The position numbers and the translations under genes are program-made. 32,603 nt of DNA from SKVR01 sp964410015 (GTDB taxonomy: Bacteria > Bacteroidota > Bacteroidia > Bacteroidales > UBA7960). The notes beneath the pieces are model-generated. The model had not been told where the DNA came from, made no database searches, and worked only from the letters and a program-made list of their open reading frames with translations. Shown here piece by piece: positions 1 to 7,641 of this stretch (within the stretch, counting starts at the first letter, position 1; the number at the start of each line of letters is the position of its first letter). The stretch lies in contig CAYPFV010000019.1 in assembly GCA_964410015.1 (NCBI GenBank), forward strand, positions 1 to 32,603, in the 5' to 3' direction.

Positions 1-44
1 AGACTGTTGGCGAGCTCCATCTGACCTATTTAATCAAATTATAA
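1..44 (+). CDS. Possible 3' tail of an upstream gene (partial)
   Basis: The window opens inside what may be the end of a preceding plus-strand gene. Frame 3 reads TVGELHLTYLIKL and stops with TAA at 42-44, five bases before the next ATG. Frame 1 stops earlier, at 22-24. Too little is present to choose the frame with certainty or to name the product. Confidence 0.3.
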   Translation, partial: TVGELHLTYLIKL

Positions 45-48
45 ACAG

Positions 49-861
49 ATGAAAACCAGGATTATCCTGTTATTGTTCATAACCTTTGGAATATCTGATC
101 TGTTTGCCCAATCTGAGAAATCTTTGCATCTCGAGAAAGTTAGTGTGCATCAAAAGGTAATAGGATTTCAGGGAATAGATGATATGGAAAATATTTACGC
201 TTTGTCTGAGGGTGTTTTGTATAAATATAAAAAAGATCAGGAGCAGGTGATCACTTTCTCTGAAAAAAAATATGGCGACATCACACAGGTTTTTTTTGAT
301 GACCCCATGAATCTTATTATTTTCTTTGAACAAACAGGTATAATCGTTTTTCTGGACAATCAGCTGAGCGTTAAAAAAGTAATACAACCTTCAGAATTAA
401 AAACTGAAGAATGGCCGCAAATGGTTGCTTTTTCTTCGTATAATGGTTTTTGGGCATATTTTCCATCAAACACAGAACTGATGCGGTTCGATGGTAAGCT
501 GAATCTGCAGGCAAAATCTGGTAACTTAAACTTTATTGCTCCTGATTTACAAAAAATTGATCAACTCCTGGAAAGCGATCAAAAACTGTTTGTTGAAGAT
601 AGTCAATTGTGGGTTTTTGATCTTTTCGCTAATTTATTATTTGAAATTGAAAGAGAGATAACAGGCAAATTTTTTGTAAATGGAAAAAATCTCGCTTTTA
701 TTGAAAATAATTCTTTGATTATTTACGATTATATGAATAGAACAGAAGAGGTTTTTTTGCTTCCGGAAACCGATGTGAAAAATTTTTTCTGGAAAAAGCC
801 TTTTTTGTTTTTCAATACGCAAAGTGCACTTGTCAAATATCGGTTGACCGGTATGAAGTAA
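49..861 (+). CDS. Exported protein of unknown function
   Basis: A 270-residue protein with a Sec-type signal peptide (residues 1 to about 20, ending LFAQ), so it probably works in the periplasm or at the envelope. I do not recognise the family. After the signal the sequence is a series of short alternating hydrophobic and aromatic strands, such as NIYALSEGVLYKYKK and FWAYFPSNTELMRFDG. This resembles a beta-propeller-like repeat of the kind seen in exported Bacteroidota proteins. No lipobox or catalytic motif is visible. The gene lies 75 bp upstream of the deoxynucleoside kinase on the same strand and may be co-transcribed with it. The ATG at 49 places the charged n-region (MKTR) directly before the hydrophobic core, which supports this start. 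Confidence 0.75.
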   Translation: MKTRIILLLFITFGISDLFAQSEKSLHLEKVSVHQKVIGFQGIDDMENIYALSEGVLYKYKKDQEQVITFSEKKYGDITQVFFDDPMNLIIFFEQTGIIVFLDNQLSVKKVIQPSELKTEEWPQMVAFSSYNGFWAYFPSNTELMRFDGKLNLQAKSGNLNFIAPDLQKIDQLLESDQKLFVEDSQLWVFDLFANLLFEIEREITGKFFVNGKNLAFIENNSLIIYDYMNRTEEVFLLPETDVKNFFWKKPFLFFNTQSALVKYRLTGMK

Positions 862-936
862 TTTTGTTTTAAAGACCTAAACCCTAATCAAAGAAAAATT
901 CATTAATTTAACCAATTATCTAAATCATATAAGAAT

Positions 937-1551
937 ATGCATATCGCTATAGCAGGGAATATTGGCTCCGGTAAAACAACTCTGGCCAGGTTGCTTTCTA
1001 AGCATTACGGATGGCAGGCGCATTATGAAGATGTAGAAACAAACCCTTATCTCAATAATTTTTATGAAGATATGCAGCGGTGGTCTTTCAACCTTCAAAT
1101 CTATTTTTTGAATAGCCGGTTTCGCCAAATTGTAAATATCCGGAAATTCGGAAAATCTGTTATTCAAGACAGGACTATCTATGAAGATGCTTATATTTTT
1201 GCCCCAAACTTGCATGCTATGGGTCTTATGAGCACCCGTGACTTTGAGAATTATACATCTCTTTTTGAGTTGATGTCTTCTTTTATTGAACCTCCCGACC
1301 TCCTGATATATCTCAAAGCCGGAGTGCCTACACTTGTAAATCAAATTCAAAAAAGAGGACGGGAGTATGAAAATACCATCCGACTCGACTATCTGAAAAG
1401 ATTGAATGAACGTTACGATAACTGGATTCAAAGCTATACATTAGGTAAACTTCTTATTATTGATGTTGATAAGAATAAATTCTCTGAAAAACTCTCCGAT
1501 CTGGGCGAGGTAATAGAAAAAATTGATTCTAATATACATGGTCTTTTTTAA
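937..1551 (+). CDS. Deoxynucleoside kinase (dAK/dGK-like)
   Basis: A 204-residue P-loop kinase of the deoxynucleoside kinase family, which phosphorylates salvaged deoxynucleosides in the cytoplasm using ATP. The Walker A motif GNIGSGKT is at residues 7-14. The family's acidic residue near the nucleoside site is probably E31, in EDVETNPYL. The DR motif (D78-R79, in IQDRTIYED) and a LID-type basic segment KRGRE (139-143) are present. Length fits bacterial dNKs of about 200-220 residues. Sequence alone does not fix substrate preference; Bacteroidota homologues are usually annotated as deoxyadenosine/deoxyguanosine-type kinases. The gene stands between an exported unknown and kdsB, with a 191-bp downstream gap in which I see no clear terminator. 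Confidence 0.88.
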   Translation: MHIAIAGNIGSGKTTLARLLSKHYGWQAHYEDVETNPYLNNFYEDMQRWSFNLQIYFLNSRFRQIVNIRKFGKSVIQDRTIYEDAYIFAPNLHAMGLMSTRDFENYTSLFELMSSFIEPPDLLIYLKAGVPTLVNQIQKRGREYENTIRLDYLKRLNERYDNWIQSYTLGKLLIIDVDKNKFSEKLSDLGEVIEKIDSNIHGLF

Positions 1552-1742
1552 TAAAATATACAATAATAAAGTATATTTATTTTTCTTGTGCCAGTTAAGA
1601 AAGTGTTAAAACAAACCTATTTATTTCCCGGTTTTTTTTTAATATGTTAGATGTATAGATTTTTCCTGCATTCAAGAACAGCTCCTCAGCATATTCAAAA
1701 AAAATAATCGAAAAAACAATTGCCACTTATAAAAACATAATC

Positions 1743-2483
1743 ATGCAATATATAGGTATTATTCCTGCACGATACGCTTCACAAAGATTTCCCGGTAAAC
1801 CCCTGGTGAAGATCAAAGGTGTTTCCATGATAAAACGGGTATTTGATCAGGCTAAAAAAACAAATCTACTCAGCCATGTATTGGTTGCCACCGACGATGA
1901 GAGAATTTATGATCATGTTAATGAATTTGGAGACGTTGTTCTCACTTCATCCCGGCATCCCAGCGGCACCGACCGGTGTTTTGAAGCCGCCCGGAAAATA
2001 TCTGCAACATGGGGGATTTCTGATACCGATGTAATTGTAAATATTCAGGGAGATGAACCATATATACAACCGCATCAAATTGAACAACTTTGCAGTTGCT
2101 TTCATGAATCCTCTGCTCAAATAGCCACACTTATTAAAAAAATTGATGATCCGGATTCCGTTAAAAATCCTAATATTGTGAAAGTTGTGTCTGATAAACA
2201 AAAGCAGGCATTATATTTTAGCCGTTCTCCTATCCCATATTTCCGGAATACAGCTGTGCAACCCGGTAAGCAAATCCCCACGTATTATAAGCATATTGGA
2301 ATGTATGCCTACAGATATGGTGTTTTGAGAGATATTACACAATTGCCTCCCTCTGATCTTGAATGCACAGAATCCCTTGAGCAACTCAGATGGTTGGAAA
2401 ATGGATTTGTGATTAAAATCAACGTTACTGAAACCGAATCTTTATCCATAGATACACCGGCAGATTTAAATCATTTTGTTTGA
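1743..2483 (+). CDS. kdsB: 3-deoxy-manno-octulosonate cytidylyltransferase (CMP-Kdo synthetase)
   Basis: A 246-residue nucleotidyltransferase that activates Kdo with CTP to give CMP-Kdo, the sugar donor for the inner core of lipopolysaccharide. The N-terminal signature PARYASQRFPGKPL (residues 8-21) is the CTP-binding loop. Other hallmarks are VATDDERI, the Mg-binding NIQGDEP segment, and YKHIGMYAYR before the C-terminal acceptor region, which ends SIDTPADL. Length matches the family (about 245-255). Its presence shows a Kdo-containing outer membrane, consistent with Bacteroidota. The gene is not tightly coupled to its neighbours, with gaps of 191 bp upstream and 342 bp downstream. Confidence 0.95.
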   Translation: MQYIGIIPARYASQRFPGKPLVKIKGVSMIKRVFDQAKKTNLLSHVLVATDDERIYDHVNEFGDVVLTSSRHPSGTDRCFEAARKISATWGISDTDVIVNIQGDEPYIQPHQIEQLCSCFHESSAQIATLIKKIDDPDSVKNPNIVKVVSDKQKQALYFSRSPIPYFRNTAVQPGKQIPTYYKHIGMYAYRYGVLRDITQLPPSDLECTESLEQLRWLENGFVIKINVTETESLSIDTPADLNHFV

Positions 2484-2825
2484 TTCGCTCTCAATCCTCT
2501 TCAATCATTTGTTTTTAATTCCGTTTATCTGTTTTTTATCTTAGCAGATGTAAATCAAGTTGATTTGATTCTAGATGCTTTTTTCTTGTTGAATTGTATG
2601 CAGGCAAACTTATCCTTGTTTTTTTGTTTAAAGTCAGGGATATTTGTAGTTCAATGATATTTTTTAGATTGTTTTTTATAACTTAGCATTTATTATTGCG
2701 TATAAACAAATCACATAGGATTTTATTTGCTTTTTTTGTTTTATTTAAAACAACAACTTCATTCAATATTTTTGTCAGTTTTCTGGAACCTATAGGCAAT
2801 CAGTAAAAAAATAAACCTCAATTAT
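2484..2825. other. Intergenic region (342 bp) with candidate promoter
   Basis: A very AT-rich spacer between kdsB and the HU-like/SPOR gene. I see no gene in it. It holds a promoter-like arrangement: TTG at 2669-2671, 19 bases, then TATTATTG at 2691-2698. A second isolated match to the -7 consensus, TATTTTTG, is at 2767-2774 with no well-placed -33 element. No convincing terminator hairpin follows kdsB. Confidence 0.5.
2669..2698 (+). promoter_or_regulatory. Candidate Bacteroidota sigma-ABfr promoter for the HU-like/SPOR gene
   Basis: TTG (2669-2671) is followed after 19 bases by TATTATTG (2691-2698), one mismatch from the TAnnTTTG -7 element. A transcript would start near 2704 with a leader of roughly 120 bases. 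The match is suggestive only, because AT-rich spacers generate such pairs by chance. Confidence 0.35.
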
Positions 2826-4334
2826 ATGAAAATAGGAAAGTATATCAGTGATCTATTGTTTGAAAACGATTTTGTTATTCTGCCCGATATAGGTGAATTT
2901 TCAACAAAATATATTCCGGCTAAATTTATCCCCGAATTAAAAAAAGTTCAATCACCTTCTAAAGTAATCACTTTTAATGAACGAAATAAAACAGGAGGAG
3001 GACTTCTCATTGAATACATTGCCAAAAAGGAAAATATCTCAAGTATTCAATCAAGAGAATTTGTCCAGAAGTTTGTTTCTGAAATGAAAAATTCGCTTCA
3101 TACAGGTAAAAAAGTTGAATTAGAAAAGGTAGGTTCTTTTTCAAGAGATGAACACGGATTGCTGGTTTTCGAACCCGATACAACTGTTAATTATCTGAGT
3201 GATTCCATTGGTATGTCTGCGGTGAAAGAGCCGGCAAAAAAATCCGAAGAAGAAGCAAAATCTGAACTTGATAAAGTAATTGAGGAAGTAAGTACAAATG
3301 CTGATAAAATGGATAGTGACAAAGAAACCAATGCTGTTTCGGATCAGGAGAAGGAAGAAGTGAAAAACACGGATGAGCAGGATATAAAAGATGAAGAAAA
3401 AGAAGAAGAAAGAGAAGAAGAAAAAGAAGAAAAAGAAGAAGATATGGCTTCTTCTGTAAAGTCAGATGCGGAATTGGCCAAAATGCAGGGCAAAAGCGAA
3501 GACAAAACCAAAGAAGAACATAAAGAAATTTACACAAAAGTACCCGAAGAAGAAAAACCGGAAGAGAAAAAGATTTCTGCCGAACAAGAAAAACAACTAC
3601 CTGAAAAAGAAAAAATGGAAGAAGTGAAAAGAGAAGAACCTAAAAGAGATTTTGGCATAAAACCCCGTCAACCCGTTATCAAAACAGTTTCTTCTTCAGA
3701 CACCGAATCTTCACCTCATGGCACAACAAAATCCAAACCCATGGATTTTCCAAAAACAGGTTCAAAAGAAAAAACTGGTATTTCATCAGCAAAAAAGGAT
3801 AAAACCCCAAAACTTACTAAACAGAAACACAAAGAAGGGGGATTGCCACCTGCACTCAAATGGGTTGCCTTTACGGTTGTTCCTTTGTTGATAATCATCG
3901 TGGTATTAGCATTAAATTATGATTATATCTTTGGTGATAAATCGGTTGTTTTTAATCGAGAAAGTGAAACACCTGCTGTACAGCAGACTGAAGATGTTCA
4001 GGATGAGGAATTTGCAGACGAGGCACCTACAACAGATGATCAGGCAGAAACTGATCAGCCTGAACAGGTACAGGATGTTCCTTCAACTCCTCAGCAGGGT
4101 CGGATGGTGTATTATGTAATTGTCGGTAGTTTTGAAGAAGAACATAGCGCCCTTATTCTGGTTGAAGAACTAAAAAATGAAGGCGCCCAGAATGCCCGCG
4201 TATTTCCTGTTAACCCACAAGGGTTTTATCGTGTTGCTTATGGTTTTTATTACGATCTTGCAGAGGCAGAAACAGTATTACAGGATGCCAAACAGATAAA
4301 CGAAAATGCATGGATACTCCATAGGCAAAATTAA
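2826..4334 (+). CDS. HU-like (HU-CCDC81 type) and SPOR domain transmembrane protein
   Basis: A 502-residue protein with three parts. Residues 1 to about 115 resemble the paired HU-CCDC81-type domains of Bacteroidota: it opens MKIGKYISDLLFENDFVILP, followed by the GGFGLLIEY-like segment TGGGLLIEYIAKKEN and VELEKVGSFSRDE. Residues about 120-335 are a low-complexity, highly charged Glu/Lys-rich linker. A transmembrane helix follows at about 345-365. A C-terminal SPOR domain (about 428-502, opening YYVIVGSFEEE and ending in WILHRQN) is expected to bind denuded septal peptidoglycan. I infer a bitopic inner-membrane protein with the HU-like part in the cytoplasm and SPOR in the periplasm, probably recruited to the division site. 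Whether the HU-like part binds DNA is unknown. It is monocistronic or leads into trmB (46-bp gap). Confidence 0.85.
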   Translation: MKIGKYISDLLFENDFVILPDIGEFSTKYIPAKFIPELKKVQSPSKVITFNERNKTGGGLLIEYIAKKENISSIQSREFVQKFVSEMKNSLHTGKKVELEKVGSFSRDEHGLLVFEPDTTVNYLSDSIGMSAVKEPAKKSEEEAKSELDKVIEEVSTNADKMDSDKETNAVSDQEKEEVKNTDEQDIKDEEKEEEREEEKEEKEEDMASSVKSDAELAKMQGKSEDKTKEEHKEIYTKVPEEEKPEEKKISAEQEKQLPEKEKMEEVKREEPKRDFGIKPRQPVIKTVSSSDTESSPHGTTKSKPMDFPKTGSKEKTGISSAKKDKTPKLTKQKHKEGGLPPALKWVAFTVVPLLIIIVVLALNYDYIFGDKSVVFNRESETPAVQQTEDVQDEEFADEAPTTDDQAETDQPEQVQDVPSTPQQGRMVYYVIVGSFEEEHSALILVEELKNEGAQNARVFPVNPQGFYRVAYGFYYDLAEAETVLQDAKQINENAWILHRQN

Positions 4335-4380
4335 TTTCGGAAAACAGAGATTAGGATTACGCTAAATTTTTTCCTGAAAA

Positions 4381-5058
4381 GTGTCTAAAAACAAGCATAG
4401 AAAATTTGCTGAGATCAATAGTTTTCCCAACGTGATCCAGCCTGAATATAAATACCCGGTTTTTGAACATCCCATGAAAGGATGCTGGCGTAAAAGGTTT
4501 TTCCACAATGAGCATCCGGTTATACTTGAAATTGGTTGTGGAAAAGGTGAATATACTACAGGATTGGCAACCACCTATCCGCAAAATAACTATATTGGTA
4601 TTGATATCAAAGGCGATCGTATTTGGACCGGAGCCAGGTATGCTTTACAAAATGCCCTGTCAAACGTTGCTTTTCTGAGAATACAGGCAGAACACCTTGA
4701 CTGTTTTTTTGCTGATAATGAGGTAGATGCCATTTGGATCACCTTTCCAGACCCTCAACTTAATAAACCAAAGACCAGAAAAAGACTGACTTCAAACCGG
4801 TTTTTAAACCTATACAGAAAGTTCCTCAAAAAAAATGCTCCCGTTTATCTCAAAACTGACAATCAGTTTTTTTTTGACTTCACACTGGAGGTCATTCAGG
4901 AAAATAATCTTACACTGGTGAGTGCCACTCGCGACTTGTATAACGATGAAAAAATTCGTGATAAAATAGATCCTGCCTTATTTTCTATTCAAACTTATTA
5001 TGAAAAAATGTTTATAAAAGAACAAAAATCCATTTGCTTTCTGAAGTTTCTTTTGTAA
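4381..5058 (+). CDS. trmB: tRNA (guanine-N7-)-methyltransferase
   Basis: A 225-residue SAM-dependent Rossmann methyltransferase that makes m7G46 in the variable loop of tRNAs. The SAM-binding motif EIGCGKGE is at residues 50-57, followed by YIGIDIKGDR, and the family signature TFPDPQLNKP is at 121-130. KTDNQFFFDF matches the conserved TD substrate-binding region. The start is GTG at 4381, 46 bp after the HU-like/SPOR gene. It gives the expected short basic N-terminus (MSKNKHRKFAE) and a family-typical length. No Shine-Dalgarno is seen, as is usual for this phylum. Confidence 0.93.
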   Translation: MSKNKHRKFAEINSFPNVIQPEYKYPVFEHPMKGCWRKRFFHNEHPVILEIGCGKGEYTTGLATTYPQNNYIGIDIKGDRIWTGARYALQNALSNVAFLRIQAEHLDCFFADNEVDAIWITFPDPQLNKPKTRKRLTSNRFLNLYRKFLKKNAPVYLKTDNQFFFDFTLEVIQENNLTLVSATRDLYNDEKIRDKIDPALFSIQTYYEKMFIKEQKSICFLKFLL

Positions 5059-5215
5059 ATTAAATTTGCTCAGGCATTTTCTGTTTTTACTATTTTCTGG
5101 TTTTTTACTCTTTCTAAATTTTTCTCTTTGGTTACTTTTTTAATTTTTTTTGCACATTAGAAATACTAACCTGAAAAACCGAAACTGCCATTATTTATTT
5201 TCAGAGTTTCAAAAT

Positions 5216-5554
5216 ATGACAAACACAGGTGATAAATCCTTTTTTGTAAAGGTTTATGAAATTGTTGAAAAAATTCCTTATGGCCGGGTAACAACTTATG
5301 GTGCTATTGCTTCTTTTCTTGGAACTCCGGGTTCCTCAAGAATGGTAGGCTGGGCTATGAACCATTCTCATTCGTTCCCGGGAAATATTCCCGCTCACCG
5401 TGTTGTAAACAGAAAGGGCGTACTTACCGGCAAGCATCATTTCGGAAATCCTTTTCTGATGCAGCAACTTTTAGAAAATGAAGGAGTAAGAATCGTAAAT
5501 GATCAAATAATTAATTTTCATGAAAAATTCTGGGACCCCTCTAAAAACCTTTAA
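5216..5554 (+). CDS. Alkyltransferase-like (ATL / MGMT-family) DNA-repair protein
   Basis: A 112-residue protein matching the C-terminal DNA-binding domain of O6-alkylguanine-DNA alkyltransferases: IPYGRVTTYGAIA, the arginine-finger helix SSRMVGWAM, and the active-site motif. The acceptor Cys of PCHR is replaced by Ala, giving PAHR at residues 59-62, so methyl transfer is not expected. Such ATL proteins bind O6-alkylguanine lesions and hand them to nucleotide excision repair; that role here is an inference from the family. The ATG at 5216 is chosen because it gives the usual ATL length. A TTG at 5150 would add 22 residues unlike the family. The gene follows trmB on the same strand after a T-rich 157-bp gap. 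Confidence 0.88.
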   Translation: MTNTGDKSFFVKVYEIVEKIPYGRVTTYGAIASFLGTPGSSRMVGWAMNHSHSFPGNIPAHRVVNRKGVLTGKHHFGNPFLMQQLLENEGVRIVNDQIINFHEKFWDPSKNL

Positions 5555-5619
5555 AAATATATTTATTGGGTTGTTTAAATGTTCACAATGTTTTCGGGTC
5601 TGAATTTCTGATTGTTTAT

Positions 5620-5650
5620 TTTGCCACAACTTAAAAATTCCTTATCTTTA
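5620..5650 (+). promoter_or_regulatory. Candidate Bacteroidota promoter for the NifU-domain gene
   Basis: TTTG at 5620-5623, exactly 19 bases, then TATCTTTA at 5643-5650. This is the phylum-specific -33/-7 arrangement with one mismatch in the -7 element. It is the best promoter match in the window and predicts a leader of about 120 bases before the ATG at 5779. Confidence 0.5.
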
Positions 5651-5778
5651 CAGAGTCTAAATATAAATTAAATCAAAAATTAATTTGTTGATTATAAAGG
5701 TTGTATGGTTTTTTCCTAAAATCTTTTTCCAGGTGCTAAACTGTATTTCAGTAAATTATTCATTAAAAATAAACTTTT

Positions 5779-6039
5779 ATGCAAACAGTAGAAAATGCTG
5801 AACTTATAAAAAAAGTAGAAAATGTAATTGATCAAATTCGTCCTTATCTGCAAGCAGATGGTGGAAATATACGTTTCGTTGAATTAACGGACGACATGGT
5901 GGTAAATGTTGAACTTCTTGGTGCCTGTGGCTCTTGCCCTATGAGTACTATGACTTTGAAAGCGGGTGTTGAACAGGCCATGAAAAAAGCAATACCGCAA
6001 ATTAAATCTGTAGAAGCCATTAACCTCAATGTTCATTAA
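5779..6039 (+). CDS. NifU-like C-terminal domain Fe-S cluster scaffold
   Basis: An 86-residue stand-alone NifU C-terminal (Nfu-type) domain, which assembles or carries an Fe-S cluster for delivery to apo-proteins in the cytoplasm. The conserved RPYLQADGGNI segment is at residues 21-31, and the cluster-ligating CxxC is C50-C53 in GACGSCPMS. These are followed by the family's amphipathic helix (TLKAGVEQAMKKAIPQI). Small one-domain NifU proteins of 80-100 residues are typical in Bacteroidota. It has its own candidate promoter upstream and a terminator downstream, so it is probably a single-gene transcript. Confidence 0.93.
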   Translation: MQTVENAELIKKVENVIDQIRPYLQADGGNIRFVELTDDMVVNVELLGACGSCPMSTMTLKAGVEQAMKKAIPQIKSVEAINLNVH

Positions 6040-6146
6040 AGACTGAAATTGCGTTTTATAATCTATCGGTTGATTTGTGCATCCAATGGTTTATATAAAC
6101 GATTTTTCGCACGAAAGATATTTTACAGGATATTGATAAAAAGTAA

Positions 6147-6181
6147 AAAAGACCGGAAAATTTAATTTCCGGTCTTTTTTG
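6147..6181. terminator. Bidirectional intrinsic terminator
   Basis: A near-perfect hairpin: A-run plus GACCGGAAA (from 6151), loop around TTTAA, then TTTCCGGTC plus a T-run (6167-6180). The A and T runs on opposite flanks let it end both the plus-strand NifU-domain transcript and the convergent minus-strand lipoprotein transcript. Confidence 0.88.
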
Positions 6182-6213
6182 GTTTAAAGGAATTGTTTTT
6201 ATTATTTGAATGC

Positions 6214-7641
6214 TTATATATCTCTTTCCATTAACTTTCCTGGTTGAACTTCACCTGATTTTTGATCTAATATTGCCTTATCAGTAATTATTATTTCATC
6301 AATGATCCATCCTCTAAAACCATTGTAAAGTTCATCGCGTGTATCAAATACAAATTTTAGATGAATTTTATTGCCTGCAAATTCGCTAAGATCAAATTCA
6401 ACATAACCCCAAACCGGTTTTTTGTTAAAACCTCCGGAGGTAAAAGGAATGGCTTCTCTGTTGTCGAGTATGGGTTCTGCATATGGATTAAGTTTTCCAA
6501 GTAGTGTGGCATTGTTGGGTGATTCGTCTTCAACAAAAGCATATATTTCCATCAAATCATACCCTAAATTATTGGGGTTTTTGCTTTCGATCTCAAACCA
6601 GGTAAGGAAATTGACACTTGCCTGTTCAGCATCGCTTAAATCGATAACCGGAGAAAGGGCTGTTCCTGAGTTAAATGTCGTGCTTGTTCCTCCTGAAAGT
6701 TCTTCATCCAAACTGCTTTGCTCTCCCATAAAGTTCCCGTTTTGGGTCTCTCCGTACCACAATGATCTGTTTCCCTTGTATGCATCTGGAATCATACCCT
6801 CTGATTCATCATTCGGTGCAAGTTTTACATAAACCGGATATGCCTGATTGGTTACAGAGGTGTTTTTTTTTATCTGCCAAAAACCATCCAGATCCCAGGA
6901 TGTTTGGTCTTCAAAGTCTTCGTAAAAAAGAATTTCTGCCGCAGTGCCCTCCTGCATCTTACAATATACTATGCGCATCTCATTTTCAAGGATTACCAGA
7001 TTGGGTAAAACTATTGTTTTAAAATCATCGGCTATACACCTGATTTTAAATTCATTGGTTTGATCAACCGGGATTGCACCAATAAAAAACTCTCCATTCT
7101 CATTACTATCTGTTGAAGAAAAATAACCATTTGTTATGGATTCGTCCCGGGCACTTATGGATATATTGGCATTTTGAACAGGATCTCCGTTATTGTCAAC
7201 CACCATTCCTGTGATGCCTCCAACCGGCAGCGTAAAAGAGGTTTCAGCCGGCAAAAAGGCAATAAACTGATCACTCCCGTCAAGATTTATTTCGCTTGTA
7301 AACATGGGTTTATAACCTTCCATATTTACAGAAAGCGAATACTTCCCTTTTGCTATTTTATCGAAGGTATAATTGCCTAAATTATCAACAGTAGTAACCA
7401 TCTCCCCCTCCTGACTCATCATCCATGATTTGTCTCTAGTTGCATCTGAAGGCTGAAGCACAACCTCTGCTCCTTCCAATTCTGTAAAAGAAATCGCATC
7501 AAGTGCAATACCTTCTATTTTGATTAATTCTTGTTCCTGGTCTTTTTCACATGATACAAAAATAACTAGCATTATAAACGCAATGCTCCATATCAGAAAA
7601 CCCCATATGGGAAGTTTTCCAAATTCATTATTCGACCTCAT
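6214..7641 (-). CDS. Large lipoprotein with carboxypeptidase-regulatory-like and C-terminal jelly-roll-like domain
   Basis: A 475-residue predicted lipoprotein. The signal segment runs to a lipobox ending VSC with Cys at residue 31. The next residues, EKDQEQE, are acidic and resemble a Bacteroidota lipoprotein surface-export signal, suggesting display on the outer face of the outer membrane. Residues about 41-125 and 140-225 look like two carboxypeptidase-regulatory-like (CarboxypepD_reg) beta-sandwich domains (KIEGIALDAISFTELEGAEV; GGITGMVVDNNGDPVQNANI). From about 240 onward the pattern of FYEDFED, FWQIKK, GNRSLWYGE, LSPVIDLSDAEQA and GWIIDEIIIT resembles adhesin or choice-of-anchor-J/MAM-like jelly rolls. 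A binding or adhesion role is an inference. No peptidase motif is visible. It is transcribed alone, convergent to the NifU-domain gene. Confidence 0.82.
   Translation of the reverse strand: MRSNNEFGKLPIWGFLIWSIAFIMLVIFVSCEKDQEQELIKIEGIALDAISFTELEGAEVVLQPSDATRDKSWMMSQEGEMVTTVDNLGNYTFDKIAKGKYSLSVNMEGYKPMFTSEINLDGSDQFIAFLPAETSFTLPVGGITGMVVDNNGDPVQNANISISARDESITNGYFSSTDSNENGEFFIGAIPVDQTNEFKIRCIADDFKTIVLPNLVILENEMRIVYCKMQEGTAAEILFYEDFEDQTSWDLDGFWQIKKNTSVTNQAYPVYVKLAPNDESEGMIPDAYKGNRSLWYGETQNGNFMGEQSSLDEELSGGTSTTFNSGTALSPVIDLSDAEQASVNFLTWFEIESKNPNNLGYDLMEIYAFVEDESPNNATLLGKLNPYAEPILDNREAIPFTSGGFNKKPVWGYVEFDLSEFAGNKIHLKFVFDTRDELYNGFRGWIIDEIIITDKAILDQKSGEVQPGKLMERDI

Noticed and set aside
925..1431. 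Minus-strand 168-residue frame
   Set aside because: Antisense to the well-supported deoxynucleoside kinase, with no recognisable motifs.
3187..3537. Minus-strand 116-residue Leu/Phe-rich frame
   Set aside because: It is the antisense of the GAA/AAA-rich Glu/Lys linker, so the open frame is a composition artefact.
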